A stretch of 64,000 nucleotides of DNA, from contig NW_017804498.1 of NCBI RefSeq assembly GCF_001625305.1, positions 686,417-750,416 of the forward strand, given 5' to 3'. The notes under the pieces are model-generated. The model was not told the DNA's origin. It made no database searches and saw only the letters and a program-made list of their open reading frames with translations. This DNA is from Branchiostoma belcheri. Lineage: Eukaryota > Chordata > Leptocardii > Amphioxiformes > Branchiostomatidae. Shown here piece after piece: positions 49,479-60,659 of the stretch (positions are counted from its first letter, which is position 1; each line of letters opens with the position of its first letter). The position numbers and the translations under genes were made by a program.

Positions 49479-50062
49479 GACTCTGTCAGTGTCAGTGTGG
49501 TGGCGACGCTCTCCAACAAGTTAGAACAAAATGGTGGCCGTGAAAAAATCGACCGTACAGTTTATATTAGGTTTGCCCTGTGGTTTGAACCGGTTGTGTG
49601 TGCTTCACGCAAACGAAGGAATCAACCTATCCTGACGGTCAATTAGCATTGCAGCCAATGATAGAATGGCAATTAGTGGTTCGACCAATGAGAGAGTGGC
49701 TGCATTCCTGCTATATATTTGCATTTTTATGTTTCTATTTTACATGTCTGCGTTTTGGCGGAGGTGTGTAAACCAAGTAAAAGGATACGTTTCGTAACAT
49801 CTTGATCAACCTGACAAAGCAGATGGAAACGCCAGATACCTTGCCTATTTCGGTGAGAAATATGCAGCTGAGAAAATTTGCATATGACGTAATTACCACT
49901 TCGCACAACCGAACCGCGCGCCTTTCCTTCCGGACCACCCCTGGTACGTACTTAACCTGTTTACGTTTGTAAACGTCTATAAATTGACGTTTTGTCGCCC
50001 ACTTGGCCCACCGACTGAGACAGTTTCTCTCCGACTGCTGACGACTGAAAGCCGACATAATC
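49479..50062. promoter_or_regulatory. Shared promoter between divergent genes A and B
   Basis: 584 bp between the two start codons. A TATA box for A (minus strand, 49561-49566) lies about 83 bp before its ATG. A TATAAA for B (49978-49983) lies about 80 bp before its ATG. Two adjacent copies of the CCAAT/TAATTG motif sit between them (49639-49669 and 49670-49699). Confidence 0.6.
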
Positions 50063-53000
50063 ATGAAGACTGTGGTAGCCCTGGCGCTTCTCAGCCTTGT
50101 TTGTGTGGAGGGATGGCTCTTTAGCGAGGGTACGATATGGACCTTTTTCTGCATTGTTGTATGGAACACAAATGTCTCAAACCGTAGATTACTCTTAATG
50201 CAGAAATAGACATTCTTGCTTAAAGTCCCACTGTGTATGTTGCTCAAAGTCGTAAATGTTGGTTTAAATTGTTTCCTTTTCCCCAAATTCCCTTTCTATT
50301 TTTACGGAAGCCACATCTATATGCGATTCATTCTGGTCCAGAGATAAAAACATGGTCCTAAAATATTCTTAAAAGAACATTTTAGGACCATGTTTCCTCC
50401 TTCAGGAATAAATAGTGTACGTGTGTGCACATATCTTACAGCATTCTCCTATTTACCTTACAGACGCAGAGTGGAATGACCTCAAAGGTAACGTTATTAA
50501 CGTTGTGCGATGCTTTCATTTAGTTTAGATACTATATTAGAGAGTGTCAATCAGAAATACGAGTCTGTTGGTAGTATGGTAACGTCACACCCATAAGTTC
50601 AAGTTGCAGTCACATTCGTCATAGGTCGCTTATATTGTAGGGTTCTCAATCAGGCTGTGTCAGAACCAACTGCCCACAAGGATATGGGATAGCTTGTTCT
50701 GTCACAAGACAGCTGAATTCTTTACGAAATATCGACTACTAACCCAAGAGTAACTTCAGTACGGCTGACCAGGCGTTTGACCATCTTGACTCTTGCTCTC
50801 CCTTCACTTTACGATAACATTAGTTATCTCGCTTATACGTTCACGCAGCGATTTAGCCATTTGAATAGGGCCATGTTATTCATGCTGTGGAAAATGACAC
50901 AATGGTTTTACCTTGCCAGTGACGTGGGGTCTAAACCAGCTGTTCAGCTCGACTGTGTTTGACTCCCTCCCCCGTACGGAGAGTGACGCCCTTGCGGAGG
51001 GGTGGGTCGACTTCAGCCGTGGCGCCACCTGTGACGGTATGTACGACGTTGTTAAATGTAAAGATAGAGTAAGTAGTAGCATTAATACCTTGTCCAACGT
51101 CAACCTTATAGACTGCCTGCCCATCACAATTAGCATTTCGACCAATGATAGCATGGCAATTAACGGTTTGACCAGAGAGAGAGAGAGTGGGTGCCTATTC
51201 GCCAAACATTTTATGACCTGAAAATAGCAGATTGTTGGCAACTTTGTTATTTTTTTTACAATTGCCATATGTTTTTAAATTCGGCAGGAAAAAGTGCAAT
51301 TATTTTTCATCTTTTTTTAACGTTAACCCAACCAACGTTTTATGTTTTGTCGAATTTTGTTGTAAACAGGTGATTACTACCGCGGGTCCCGCTACATCAA
51401 GGACAATGACCCCGCGGTCATGCTGCTGTTCGACAAGAACGGCTACATCGCTGGTATTCAGATGGGGGTGAGTCTACTGAACGTTTTCCAACATTGTTTA
51501 AAAGTACAAAGCACTAAAGAAAGCGACCTCTGCCTAAACCTCACCACACAGGGCTTGTTTTGGTATATATTCACGTCACAAATGGTGGTGTTTTATCCCA
51601 AACCGCGTTTTATCCAGGACCATGCTCAGACAGGGTTCTGGATAATCCAGAACCCTGGATAATCCAGAACCATTGCGACATTGTCATCTGAAATCATTCA
51701 GGCCTGATATGTATAGATCTACCATATTCAACCTTGAAAATTATTTCTTGTCATATAACTGTCCCCCAGGCCCGCATAACCGAACTCCCTGCCGGTGTTC
51801 CCGCTACGCCAATCTCGTACATGTGGAACTACGATGGTGACATGTTGGTTATCACTGCCTACTTCATCGACCCAGGTTAGTCACACTTAACGACAGCTTT
51901 AAACTTGATTTTGAATGCTTCCTAGACAGAATGCAGGCTTTGGTCGTTTTCCGCGCTGTCAATTCCAAGCGTTTTGGGATTGATAAGATTGTACACAAAT
52001 GTATGGTGTATGCAAATGAGGACTTTATTTGTATATCTAATACGAAACTTTATAATGCTTAAGCAGAAATTTGAATACGATTGTGGTATTTGTGACATAT
52101 GTTACTTAGGTTGAGGATATAACATCATACATGAGTTATGTAACAAATGGTAAACTACTGACTGACAGGACTAACGTCGCCGAAGTGTTTTTAACAGCTT
52201 TCTTCTTCAGCAACTATCTGCACCGGCCGTTCGGACGCGCTCTTCACCCTGGAGGGCACCGGTGGGGGTCTGTACCTGCAGACCGGCTACAACCCGGAGA
52301 CTGACAACATGCCCATCCCCCGGGACGAGGCTGATATCGGCACCACCCTCTGGACCAAGGGCGGCTGCTTCTACACCATGGGTACGCTGGATATTTGTGA
52401 AAATGGCCCAACTTACCTAATCCTTGCGGGCCTTGCCGTTGTGTGTTGGGTCGCACGATCAAAATTTCTAGATCGTACCAAAAGAGAAAGAGCGTAATAG
52501 GTTATTTTGTTCTAAATGTCCCAACCAAAGTTCGAACGTTCCCACCCGTAGGCCAGCACTACTGGTACAACACCGCCGCCGACATGAACTGTGACGACTT
52601 CTTCCCGGTCTTCCTGCTGTACAACTCCGGCAGGCTGAACGGCTTCGGCTGGAACATCAACGCCAACCTGAACAGCCCCCGCTACGAGAGTCCACCAGCA
52701 GACGCACTCAGTGTAAGTGGTTTATGATACCGCACTTCTTCTTGTCTATCGCCATAACTGCATATTTGTGACACTCAAGAAACTGTTAGAAACTAAGACT
52801 AATTAGCGGGCAACGAACTTCTTTCAGCAATGAATGACAGTGTTGGAACAACTTCATCTTCGACACCTCTGTTGAGGATGACACATGATGATGATGATAA
52901 TGTCATAACTGCAGCATCTGCCAGCTAGAGAGTGAACATTAAGTGAACTCCTAGCACTAAACTGACAAAACACCTCCTCACGATTTTACTGAAAATCCAC

Positions 53001-53342
53001 CTGTGGCGCTTAATTGCTAACACGTACACGCTTTCGATCAGTCCTCTGGCCCTCTAGTTGAAATGACCTAAGCCCATGCCACGTGATGTGTGATGTCACA
53101 ACGTCGCCTGGCAGTCGGTATCGCCCCCCGTCCCACCTCCGACTTCCACCACGAGACTTCCTCTTCCTTTTATCACCTATAAAAATAAACTAGTTTGACC
53201 CTCTCTTTAATTACATGTCGTTTCTCCTATACTACAGATGTTCTTCGAGGACACCCCTGCGTGTTTCGACCAGCACGTACAGCGTGGACTCTCCACCATG
53301 CACATCTACCTGGACGATTCGCCTAGCTTCAACTTCTGTTAG
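50063..53342 (+). CDS. Secreted protein gene B, paralogue of A
   Basis: Eight exons: 50063-50129, 50464-50487, 50920-51036, 51370-51467, 51770-51875, 52211-52381, 52552-52712 and 53238-53342, with the same phases as gene A and the same length for exons 1 to 7 (67, 24, 117, 98, 106, 171 and 161 nt). The product is 282 aa. Signal peptide MKTVVALALLSLVCVEG; mature start WLFSEDAEWNDLK. Shares DPAVMLLFDKNGYIAGIQMG, TICTGRSDALFTLEGTG, GGCFYTMGQHYWYN, FFPVFLLYNSGRLNGFGWNI and HIYLDDSPSFNFC with A. Six conserved mature cysteines. No NxT sequon in exon 7, unlike A and C. A and B are the closest pair by eye, so they probably arose by a recent inverted duplication. AATAAA at 53818 and 53831. Family not recognised. 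Confidence 0.92.
50349..50394. repeat. Hairpin with 22-bp arms, gene B intron 1
   Basis: AACATGGTCCTAAAATATTC(TT), a 2-nt loop, then a reverse complement differing at one base. Confidence 0.9.
50651..50773 (+). repeat. R2 repeat copy, gene B intron 2
   Basis: CAGGCTGTGTCAGAACCAAC, then CACAAGGATATGGGATAGC, CACAAGACAGCTGAATTC and GCTGACCAGGC. Confidence 0.65.
51127..51190. promoter_or_regulatory. CCAAT/TAATTG motif, two adjacent copies, gene B intron 3
   Basis: CAATTAGCATTTCGACCAAT followed by GATAGCATGG, then CAATTAACGGTTTGACCAGA, merging into a GA run. Confidence 0.45.
51632..51656. repeat. Perfect palindrome, gene B intron 4
   Basis: AGGGTTCTGGAT, one central A, then the exact reverse complement; part of the stem is repeated once more just downstream. 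Confidence 0.9.
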
Positions 53343-53351
53343 AGGACATCT

Positions 53352-53404
53352 CTGCTCAACCAATGATAGCATGACAATTAGCAGCTCAACCAATCGGAGA
53401 ATGG
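53352..53404. promoter_or_regulatory. CCAAT/TAATTG motif copies just after the gene B stop
   Basis: CTGCTCAACCAATGATAGCA, then CAATTAGCAGCTCAACCAAT and CGGAGAATGG. Confidence 0.45.
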
Positions 53405-53817
53405 AAATAACGTATCACTTCTACGACAGATCTACCTTGGCAGAACACAAACATATATAACCCCCGTCAACATTCCTCAAAACAACACATATGCTAGCTC
53501 GCCTTAAAAACGCTTCAACACAGTCTCTCAAGAAGTGGGGGCGAGTAGCTTATCATTTCATTTCAACATATCTCACTCCTGTACATGAACCCTATATCTA
53601 ACGTTACATCTGTTGTGTAGAGAAAGCCATTACAACAGGGGGATGTACCTACCTTTCCTCACCACGTCTACATGACATTGCATGATATGTGAAATCGCCA
53701 CTCCTTTAAATTTTCTAACAAATACCTCTTTAATAGTTCTATGTTAGAACGGTTTGGATGGCTACATGTCAGCACCTCAGTTTGATATCACTTGGTCCAT
53801 GTGTTACTTGTGAAACG

Positions 53818-53836
53818 AATAAAGAACTGCAATAAA
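53818..53836 (+). terminator. Two polyadenylation signals for gene B
   Basis: AATAAA at 53818-53823 and 53831-53836, about 480 bp after the stop. Confidence 0.65.
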
Positions 53837-55381
53837 CTCTGCCTTTCAAAGTGTTTTTGTCACGTCGACAATGAATAGATAATGATGTTAGGTAACATTT
53901 AAAAGTTACCATTGGTATTAGGTTGATCCTGACTGTCCATCACGATTATTTTTTTTCTCATCTCCCAGTAAATTATCTTTATAACCTAACTTTTGCCAGG
54001 CACCTGGTATTCAGCCATACATGTAGTTGTGATGCATTCAGGGATTGTTGGATGATGTTTGGAGAGTTTGGATATTTTTATTGCGTGCGCCACTAGTGGG
54101 AACATAATTTTTTGCTTCCTCAAATTATTATCTACCTGAAAATTTCCTGACTTAAGTGCTTCTTTAAACGGCTTCTCTAAGCTACTTCTATGAAATAATT
54201 CCGAGAAATGGTATAAAACACCAAAATATACAAATTTGTTATCAGCGATGTAAAGTCTATCTGTTTCTCCAAAGTGTTTATTAAGAATGTCTGACACCTG
54301 TATCAAGCCAATGGATATGGATGTGAAATTCGGGGCACTGAGTCAGGAGGACAGGAGTATGTATTTGTTAACAATTACATATGACATAAGTGATGTCGCA
54401 ATACAGAAGTTGCCCAGAAAAGTTCCCGTGGTGGTACCGTGGTGGTAGTGTGGCAGTGGCACTGACCTCTACTGAAAATTACTGCTTTAATGCATCTAAA
54501 TTCGCGGTCACATACATACGTAGGTCGTCAAGGTGGCCGTGACAGAACCAAACGCCGATCGACAAGGATCTGATTTTGCCTTTTCAACAACAAGACAGCG
54601 TACACATATGCGGGACGTATTTCCTAAGTTTGCGTTCGTGCGATCATCGTACGATGAATGCGACCGCGCCCTGACCTGAAATCGAAGGCCGATTATGTAA
54701 TAATAAAATCTATTACACCAGGGCATCCTCAGGGTCACATGTGTCATGGGAATCTGCATCTGGATGAACGTACGGGCATGTGAACGTACTAGAGTAGTCG
54801 TTTTACCAGAGAATTACGTACACGGACTACTGATAAGAGGAAAGGTCTTTCCGGCGATGCTAAATATGCACCAATGTGCTAGATTCAGAGTTGGTATACC
54901 GGCCATCTTCAAACAGGCACTCAAACTTTACTACGGATGTCGACACTTACAAAGTGGTCGTTGTTTACTGTACATCTGCAGAACGATAAGCTGACCTCTC
55001 AGGTAAATGCTAATCAGGAGGCCGGAATCCGGTAAAAAGATAACCATTATCCACCCTACAGCAATTGCAGGGTCTCTCCGTTAATTAACTCTAGCCCATC
55101 ACTAATATTTACCAACCGCATACAATTGATAGACTTTAATCATTTAAAATTGTGAAGACATTTTAGACTTGCTTGAGATTTTTTCTTTGATTTAAGAAAC
55201 GTCTTCAGCACGTTCCCTAAACCTAAAACACAACTACCTAACTCCATAAACGCACATTGACAAAGATGGCAGCGCGCGAAACATCCTCCGGTACTGGGAA
55301 GGGAGGGGAGGGGACATTATACACCTGAGTGGTTTACTCCTTTCTAACCACCCGCCATCACAAACGGACGACCCCCGACCC
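53837..55381. other. Intergenic region between genes B and C
   Basis: Contains an R2 repeat at 54531-54676 and no supported exon. A minus-strand frame at 53986-54306 lacks splice or family support. Ends at the gene C core promoter. Confidence 0.6.
54531..54676 (+). repeat. R2 repeat copy between genes B and C
   Basis: GGCCGTGACAGAACCAAACG, then CGACAAGGATCTGATTTTGC, ACAACAAGACAGCG, CGATCATCGTACGATGAATG and CGACCGCGCCCTGACC. Best-preserved 3' half of the family. Confidence 0.65.
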
Positions 55382-55383
55382 CC

Positions 55384-55424
55384 GATCATGGGACCCCCGA
55401 GTCCCATGATCAATACCTATATAA
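55384..55424 (+). promoter_or_regulatory. Gene C core promoter: inverted repeat next to TATA box
   Basis: A perfect 11-bp inverted repeat (GATCATGGGAC, 6-nt spacer, GTCCCATGATC; 55384-55411) ends 6 bp before TATATAA (55418-55424). The ATG is 58 bp further on. The arrangement suggests a dimer-binding site at the promoter. Confidence 0.55.
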
Positions 55425-55481
55425 TGTGAACACGACCAGCTTTCCTTGTTTCCCTCTCTCCCAAAGCTAACGAGTGGAAGA

Positions 55482-58400
55482 ATGAACGCGTTGGTGCTGC
55501 TGGTGCTAGCCGGCGTTGTGGCGGCGGAGGGTTTTCTTTACAACGGTATGTCCGATATCTGTGTTATTCGATTTGATAAACACAACTGAACAAAAGGTGT
55601 CGCCTACATCATCTGCTGGCAATAGATTGGGTAATTTTGATATGTTTTCACGGTAATGCCTATTAAGCTACCACCATGCTTTATGATGGGGATGGGATTT
55701 ACTGTTAACAAGATAATAAACGCATTGATAACAACCATCAATGTTCAAGCAACTTGACAGTTTGGCTCGAAATTGTAGCTTTTTATATTTTTTGTATGTA
55801 AGACAAACCATTTTCATTTCTTCTCAACTATGTAACGACAATTGTATATATATATTTTTTATTTTCAGATGTGGATTGGAGTGATCTCAAAGGTAAGCAC
55901 TTTTCTAGTGGTCAGCACAAATATTGTAGATATTATGACGTGTACTTCGCTTAGAACAAGCTGGACACTTTCATTCATTCAAGCTTACACACCGGCATTT
56001 TTACGTTAAATCTACCAGTAAGAGTTAGTGACTCAGCAGGATTTGGAATTGGCATCATGTTTGACATACTGTACAGGACAGGTCTGTTACGCTTACAGGC
56101 GGTTTATCGGTGATGCGAAACAAAGCTTTAAGGAACAAACGAACAACAAGAGGTCCGAGATCTCATACCTCCATGAAATATGGGCTTGCTTTGTCCTCAT
56201 TAATTATGCAAATAACCTCTACATTAACATAATATATGCATAGCATGCAAAATTCCCATCATTCACCAATAAGGATTCACAGAATTTTCACATTAATTAT
56301 GCAAATTAGGTCATCATTTGCATAAGTGGTATCTGTTGATGTTCGGCCTGCCACAGATTAAATAGATTACATGTATAGCAGTACCATTATATGAAACACT
56401 GTAATTATAGAATTTCCTCATTAATTATGCAAATTAGGTCATCATTTGCATAATTTGCATGTAATCATGTACAACTGTCTCTCAGGTACCTACACACCAA
56501 AAATGATGAAAATACGTTGTTCCAATCTGGACATATTGGCTTTGAAAGATTTTACCAGAAACTAAACTGCAGTTCCAGAACAAGCTGCTGGGGGGGACCA
56601 AACTTATGCCACTTATTCCTGACAGGATTAGCTATCTGTCACCAAAAAGTCAAGACCATAGCTTGTTCAGGACAAAAGAAACAAAAACCGGAAGTTCTGC
56701 TGCAGTACCAAGGTCATCCACCAGGAGGCCCATACTTGACCTTGACCTTTGTCTTTCCAAGACTTACCATCTTACCAAATATCATCACAATCCATAAAGG
56801 CGTTCTGAAGTTATGCTGACTACAAAGTTGCGGAAACACAGACAGACACACACACAGACATACATACAGACTGACACGCCAAAAACAATACCTCCATTTT
56901 TCATGGAGGTAAAAAAAGCACACGTCTACTCTTTTTGCTCCAGTGACGTGGGGAGCGAACCCTTTCAGCCACCAGTACTTCCAGTCCGTTCCGCGCAAGG
57001 AAAGTGACGCCAAGGCAGCAGACTGGACGGCATTCCACAGTGGCACTGAATGCAACGGTAAAATGCAGCATCATTTTCACCGGCGTCATCACAAAATATA
57101 ACTTGACAGATTTTAGTAATCCGCACATGTGTATTACCAATGTAGAATAAAACAAAAAATAACAGACGTGGAATGAATTGACGAAATTGTCTGGAATGTG
57201 CTTGAACATAATTGAAGAGACAAATGTTATTTTCAGGGGCATTCTACAACGGTTATCGTTTCATAAAGGACAACGACCCAGCGGTCATGCTGCTATTCGA
57301 CAAGAACGGCTACATCGCCGGTATTCAGATGGGGGTAAGTAATTCTGATTACACCAATGTGAGAACGTTTGATGGTTATTTCAGCAACGTACGGTAGTGT
57401 TGTCTTGGATGGCTAAGCTGTGGGTTTGTCACTTCTCCGGATAAAGTAGGTTAGTTGACTGCACGTGGGTGGGGTGAAGATTGACAGACAAAACGACAGG
57501 AGGGCAAAAGGTAAGACCCAGAAAATGGGGTGAACTTGATGGTCATGAAAATCCAAAATGTCTATGCGTAGGTTAGTAGCCAGGACTCTCACAACATTCT
57601 CGGCCACACGTAATGTTGTAACATGTAATATTCTCGATCACATGTAATGTTATAACAAACAGGCCCAGAAGGACAAGGTGCCCGCCGGCACTCCCTCCCA
57701 GTACATCCAGACTCTGTGGAATGATGACGACGACATGTACGTCATCACGGCATACTTCGTGGATCCAGGTGAGTCACGCGCCCTCTCGTCATAACGTAGA
57801 ATGATGCAATGATAGAGACGGACATGCACCCACTCTCTCATTGGTTGAACTGCTAATTGATATCCTCTCATTGGTTGAACCGCTAATTGATATCCTCTCA
57901 TTGGTTGAACCGCTAATTGCTATCCTCTAGTTGGTTGAACTGCTAATTGTGTTGGACCAAAGTAGACTGTGATTTCTGAACGATGCTTTCTAATTATCAT
58001 TAGCACTATAGAATCAACCTAGGTTTTACTATCAAAACACAGTGATCCTTAAATCCGAACTCTTAAATAGCGTGCTATGATTGGTTGAGCTGCTAATTGA
58101 AAGGATATATCTATCCCACCTGTTCTGTGCAGCGACCATCTGCACCACTGGTCGTACGGAGGAAGAGTTCGACCAGTACGGGACCGGTACAGACCTGTAC
58201 ATCCAGAACGGCACCACACCAGCCAGTCTCATCAAGATTCCAAAGTCGGAGTCCGGCCTCGCGGGCACGGCATGGACCAAGGGCGGCTGCTTCTACACTA
58301 TGGGTACGGCTTTTGTTTTATGAGCTCTTTAACTCCGTATACGCAGGTTTTCCTTGTCTGTTTGTTTTGTTGTTTGCTTGTGTGTCCGTAGTTATTTGAA

Positions 58401-59269
58401 TATAGTAGAGGCACAGGAAGTGAGAGGGAAATGGTGTAACCGCAGGCTGACAGGAAGGTCGAATTGGTGGTCCAAAAGGCTAGGAAGAAGTAAATGGTAC
58501 TCAGGAACTCGAGGATTGCATGTGCACGACGCTGAAATATGTATATACAGAATCAGCGAAATGATACCGAAAAAAGCAAGAACTTTTTAATTCTTGCTTT
58601 ATTAAAACAACAAGTACTTCACAGAGGTTTGATGTCTTGTTTAGATTAAAGTTTTTCTGCACAAATCCAGCACTATCTTTGCACAGCATATAGTAGACAC
58701 TTTTCGATATGTTACTTTTAAGGCTTCCTCATCTCTTACAGGACGCCACTATTGGTACAACGTGAGCAGGGACATGGACTGTGATCGGTTCTTCCCGGTC
58801 TTCCTCATGTACAACTCCGGCGATCTGAACGGCTTCGGCTGGGACATGAATGCCAGCCTGGACAGTCCCCGCTATGAACGCCCTCCTGCCGCGGCGCTCG
58901 GAGTGAGTAAATAAATCCCGACAAAATAAAATAATTTGATAAAGCGAGATAAAATGTGGTGGATGTTTTAACATATATAATTTTGTGGTGGATGCTTTTA
59001 ACAAAATTTAAAGGATATTATTTTTAATTTAAAAGATTTTAGTATTCCTCTGTTTTGTTTGCTGCGCACGTTCGTTTCTTTGACCATGCGCGCGTGTGTG
59101 TGATCTTGAATTTTCCTCCTACTAAATCAATCCTATCTGCATTGTGTCTTCTTTTCTCCCAAAGTTGTTCTTTGACGTGGAGCCGGCGTGTCTACCTGAC
59201 CTGGCAAACCGCGGGCTGACCACACAGCACATCTACTTGGACAACACGCCACAACTCAACTTCTGCTAG
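55482..59269 (+). CDS. Secreted protein gene C, paralogue of A and B
   Basis: Eight exons: 55482-55545, 55869-55892, 56944-57057, 57237-57334, 57663-57768, 58133-58303, 58742-58902 and 59165-59269. Phases as in A and B; 280 aa. Signal peptide MNALVLLVLAGVVAAEG, then FLYNDVDWSDLK. Exon 3 is diverged (VTWGANPFSHQYFQSVPRKE) while exons 4 and 7 are nearly unchanged (DPAVMLLFDKNGYIAGIQMG; PVFLMYNSGDLNGFGWDMNA). It carries sequons NGT, NVS and NAS, and the six conserved mature cysteines ending LNFC. Exon 3 begins only 33 bp after a retroelement tail. AATAAA at 59491. Family not recognised. Confidence 0.92.
56190..56910 (+). mobile_element. Retroelement fragment with octamer-like motifs and ACCTCCAT hairpin, gene C intron 2
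   Basis: Three copies of CATTAATTATGCAAAT (56195-56218, 56290-56326 and 56416-56450), the last two continuing into TAGGTCATCATTTGCATAA. A unique-looking body follows, then the ACAGACAG-rich tail and CCAAAAACAATACCTCC ending in a stem-loop (56890-56910), as at 9113-9297. The left boundary is uncertain. Confidence 0.55.
57446..57563 (+). repeat. R1 repeat copy, gene C intron 4
   Basis: GTTGACTGCACGTGGGTGGG, then GACAGGAGGGCAAAAGGTAA, AGACCCAGAAAATGGGGTGA and ACTTGATGGTCATGAAAATC. Confidence 0.65.
57835..57950. repeat. 30-bp tandem repeat of the CCAAT/TAATTG motif, gene C intron 5
   Basis: Four units of exactly 30 bp built on ATTGGTTGAACCGCTAATTG with TATCCTCTC between them. A single further copy is at 58073-58100, about 30 bp before exon 6. 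Confidence 0.9.
58573..58600. repeat. Hairpin with 10-bp perfect arms, gene C intron 6
   Basis: AAAGCAAGAA, 8-nt loop, TTCTTGCTTT. Confidence 0.75.
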
Positions 59270-59490
59270 ACACGCCACAGTAGCCTCGGTACCAGCTGCA
59301 GCTTTCTTGGGCTATATCCGAGCTGACTTGGATTGAACCAGGAAGTCCCCAATATTAGCAGTCTCTGTGACTAGTTTGTGTGTGTTAGTCCTCCTCTGAC
59401 AAGCGTGTCATCGTCGACTCCACATCAAAATGTGTTAATTGCAAATTATATTTGGGCATGACTTGCTCTAGCCGGATACAAAGGTACAAA

Positions 59491-59496
59491 AATAAA
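59491..59496 (+). terminator. Polyadenylation signal for gene C
   Basis: AATAAA about 220 bp after the stop. Confidence 0.6.
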
Positions 59497-60659
59497 ATGG
59501 AAAGTATGCGTGGTTCTTCTTGTTTGCCTACTCCTGATCCTTATGATTACTTTGATACATAAATTGACGGTCCTTCTACTAGTTTAGGCTCCTTAGTAAG
59601 ACTGAGGCTTTCAGGGCGCTTTTATGTTGCGCTTGTTTTTTCTCATTACACATCACTCCCATTTGAACTGTGGTCCCTGTGCAAACTTAGGGATAGATCG
59701 ACACAAGGACCCTAGAACACATAATGTTACGGGTAGAAGCAGAATGCCATTAAAAATACACATCAGAGCCTGAAAAGGAGGCTTTGACCCAATGCGAGTA
59801 TGAGTCTACATGTACTTAGAGTTTTATACACCTGCTGTATATGATGTTAACCCTAGATATATTTCTTAACAGCCTTTTGTGTCCTGGTACGTACGTGCGG
59901 GCACGTATGAGGTCATACGTCATCGCCGTAGCTGAAGTGGTAAGGTCCAGGTACAGAGTACAGGGTCTAAAATCTACCCGGTCAATGTCCTCTGGATCTG
60001 AACCGTTTTGCAAAAACAAGATCAGGTGACTCCACATAAAACACTCTCGGTACGGTCAATGTCCTTTGGACCTGAACCGTTTTACAAAAACAAAAAAAAA
60101 ATCAGGTGATATTTTGCAAAAGCAAAAATGATAAGATACTAAGTAGTGGAAGACAAGTTCTTCAATATCAGATAGAATTCACAATCCCAGTTCCTTGTTC
60201 TTCTTACTGGTATTCTATCACCACCACTATGTACGTACAGAAAGATCTGTTTACGTGGCAGGTTTTATGTTACGAAAAAAAAACGCATACGTGTGATTTT
60301 TCTGCTATTGTTTTTTCCTGATCAGCCATTCGAGACACGTAAGCAACAATGAAGTACATGTACTCTGGTCTCCATAGCAACAGCTGTCAGACGGACTGGT
60401 GATTGTCCCCAGCAATCTGTCCAACCATTGGCTAGAACCAGACTCACGGGGTGGACACTTTGGTTCTTGGATAGACCTAGCAAGAAGCACGACGTGGTGC
60501 AGTACCTTAATATACAGACACAAAAGTGGACTCCCTGAAAATTGCTTTATCAGCAAGAATTGGTGTTCAAAAGCCGTACCCGTGGCGCAGTGACCTCACT
60601 TCTGAACTAGAAGATAAGTGCTCCACAGCCAGTTTTCAGCAGTACGATACGTGTGGAAG
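59497..60659. other. Intergenic region between genes C and D
   Basis: No gene seen. Contains a local duplication: CGGTCAATGTCCTCTGG with GAACCGTTTTGCAAAAACA (about 59980-60020), repeated at 60053-60090. No clear TATA box for gene D was found. Confidence 0.55.

Noticed and set aside
49735..50286. 183-codon minus-strand frame
   Set aside because: Antisense to the promoter, signal-peptide exon and intron of gene B; no splice support.
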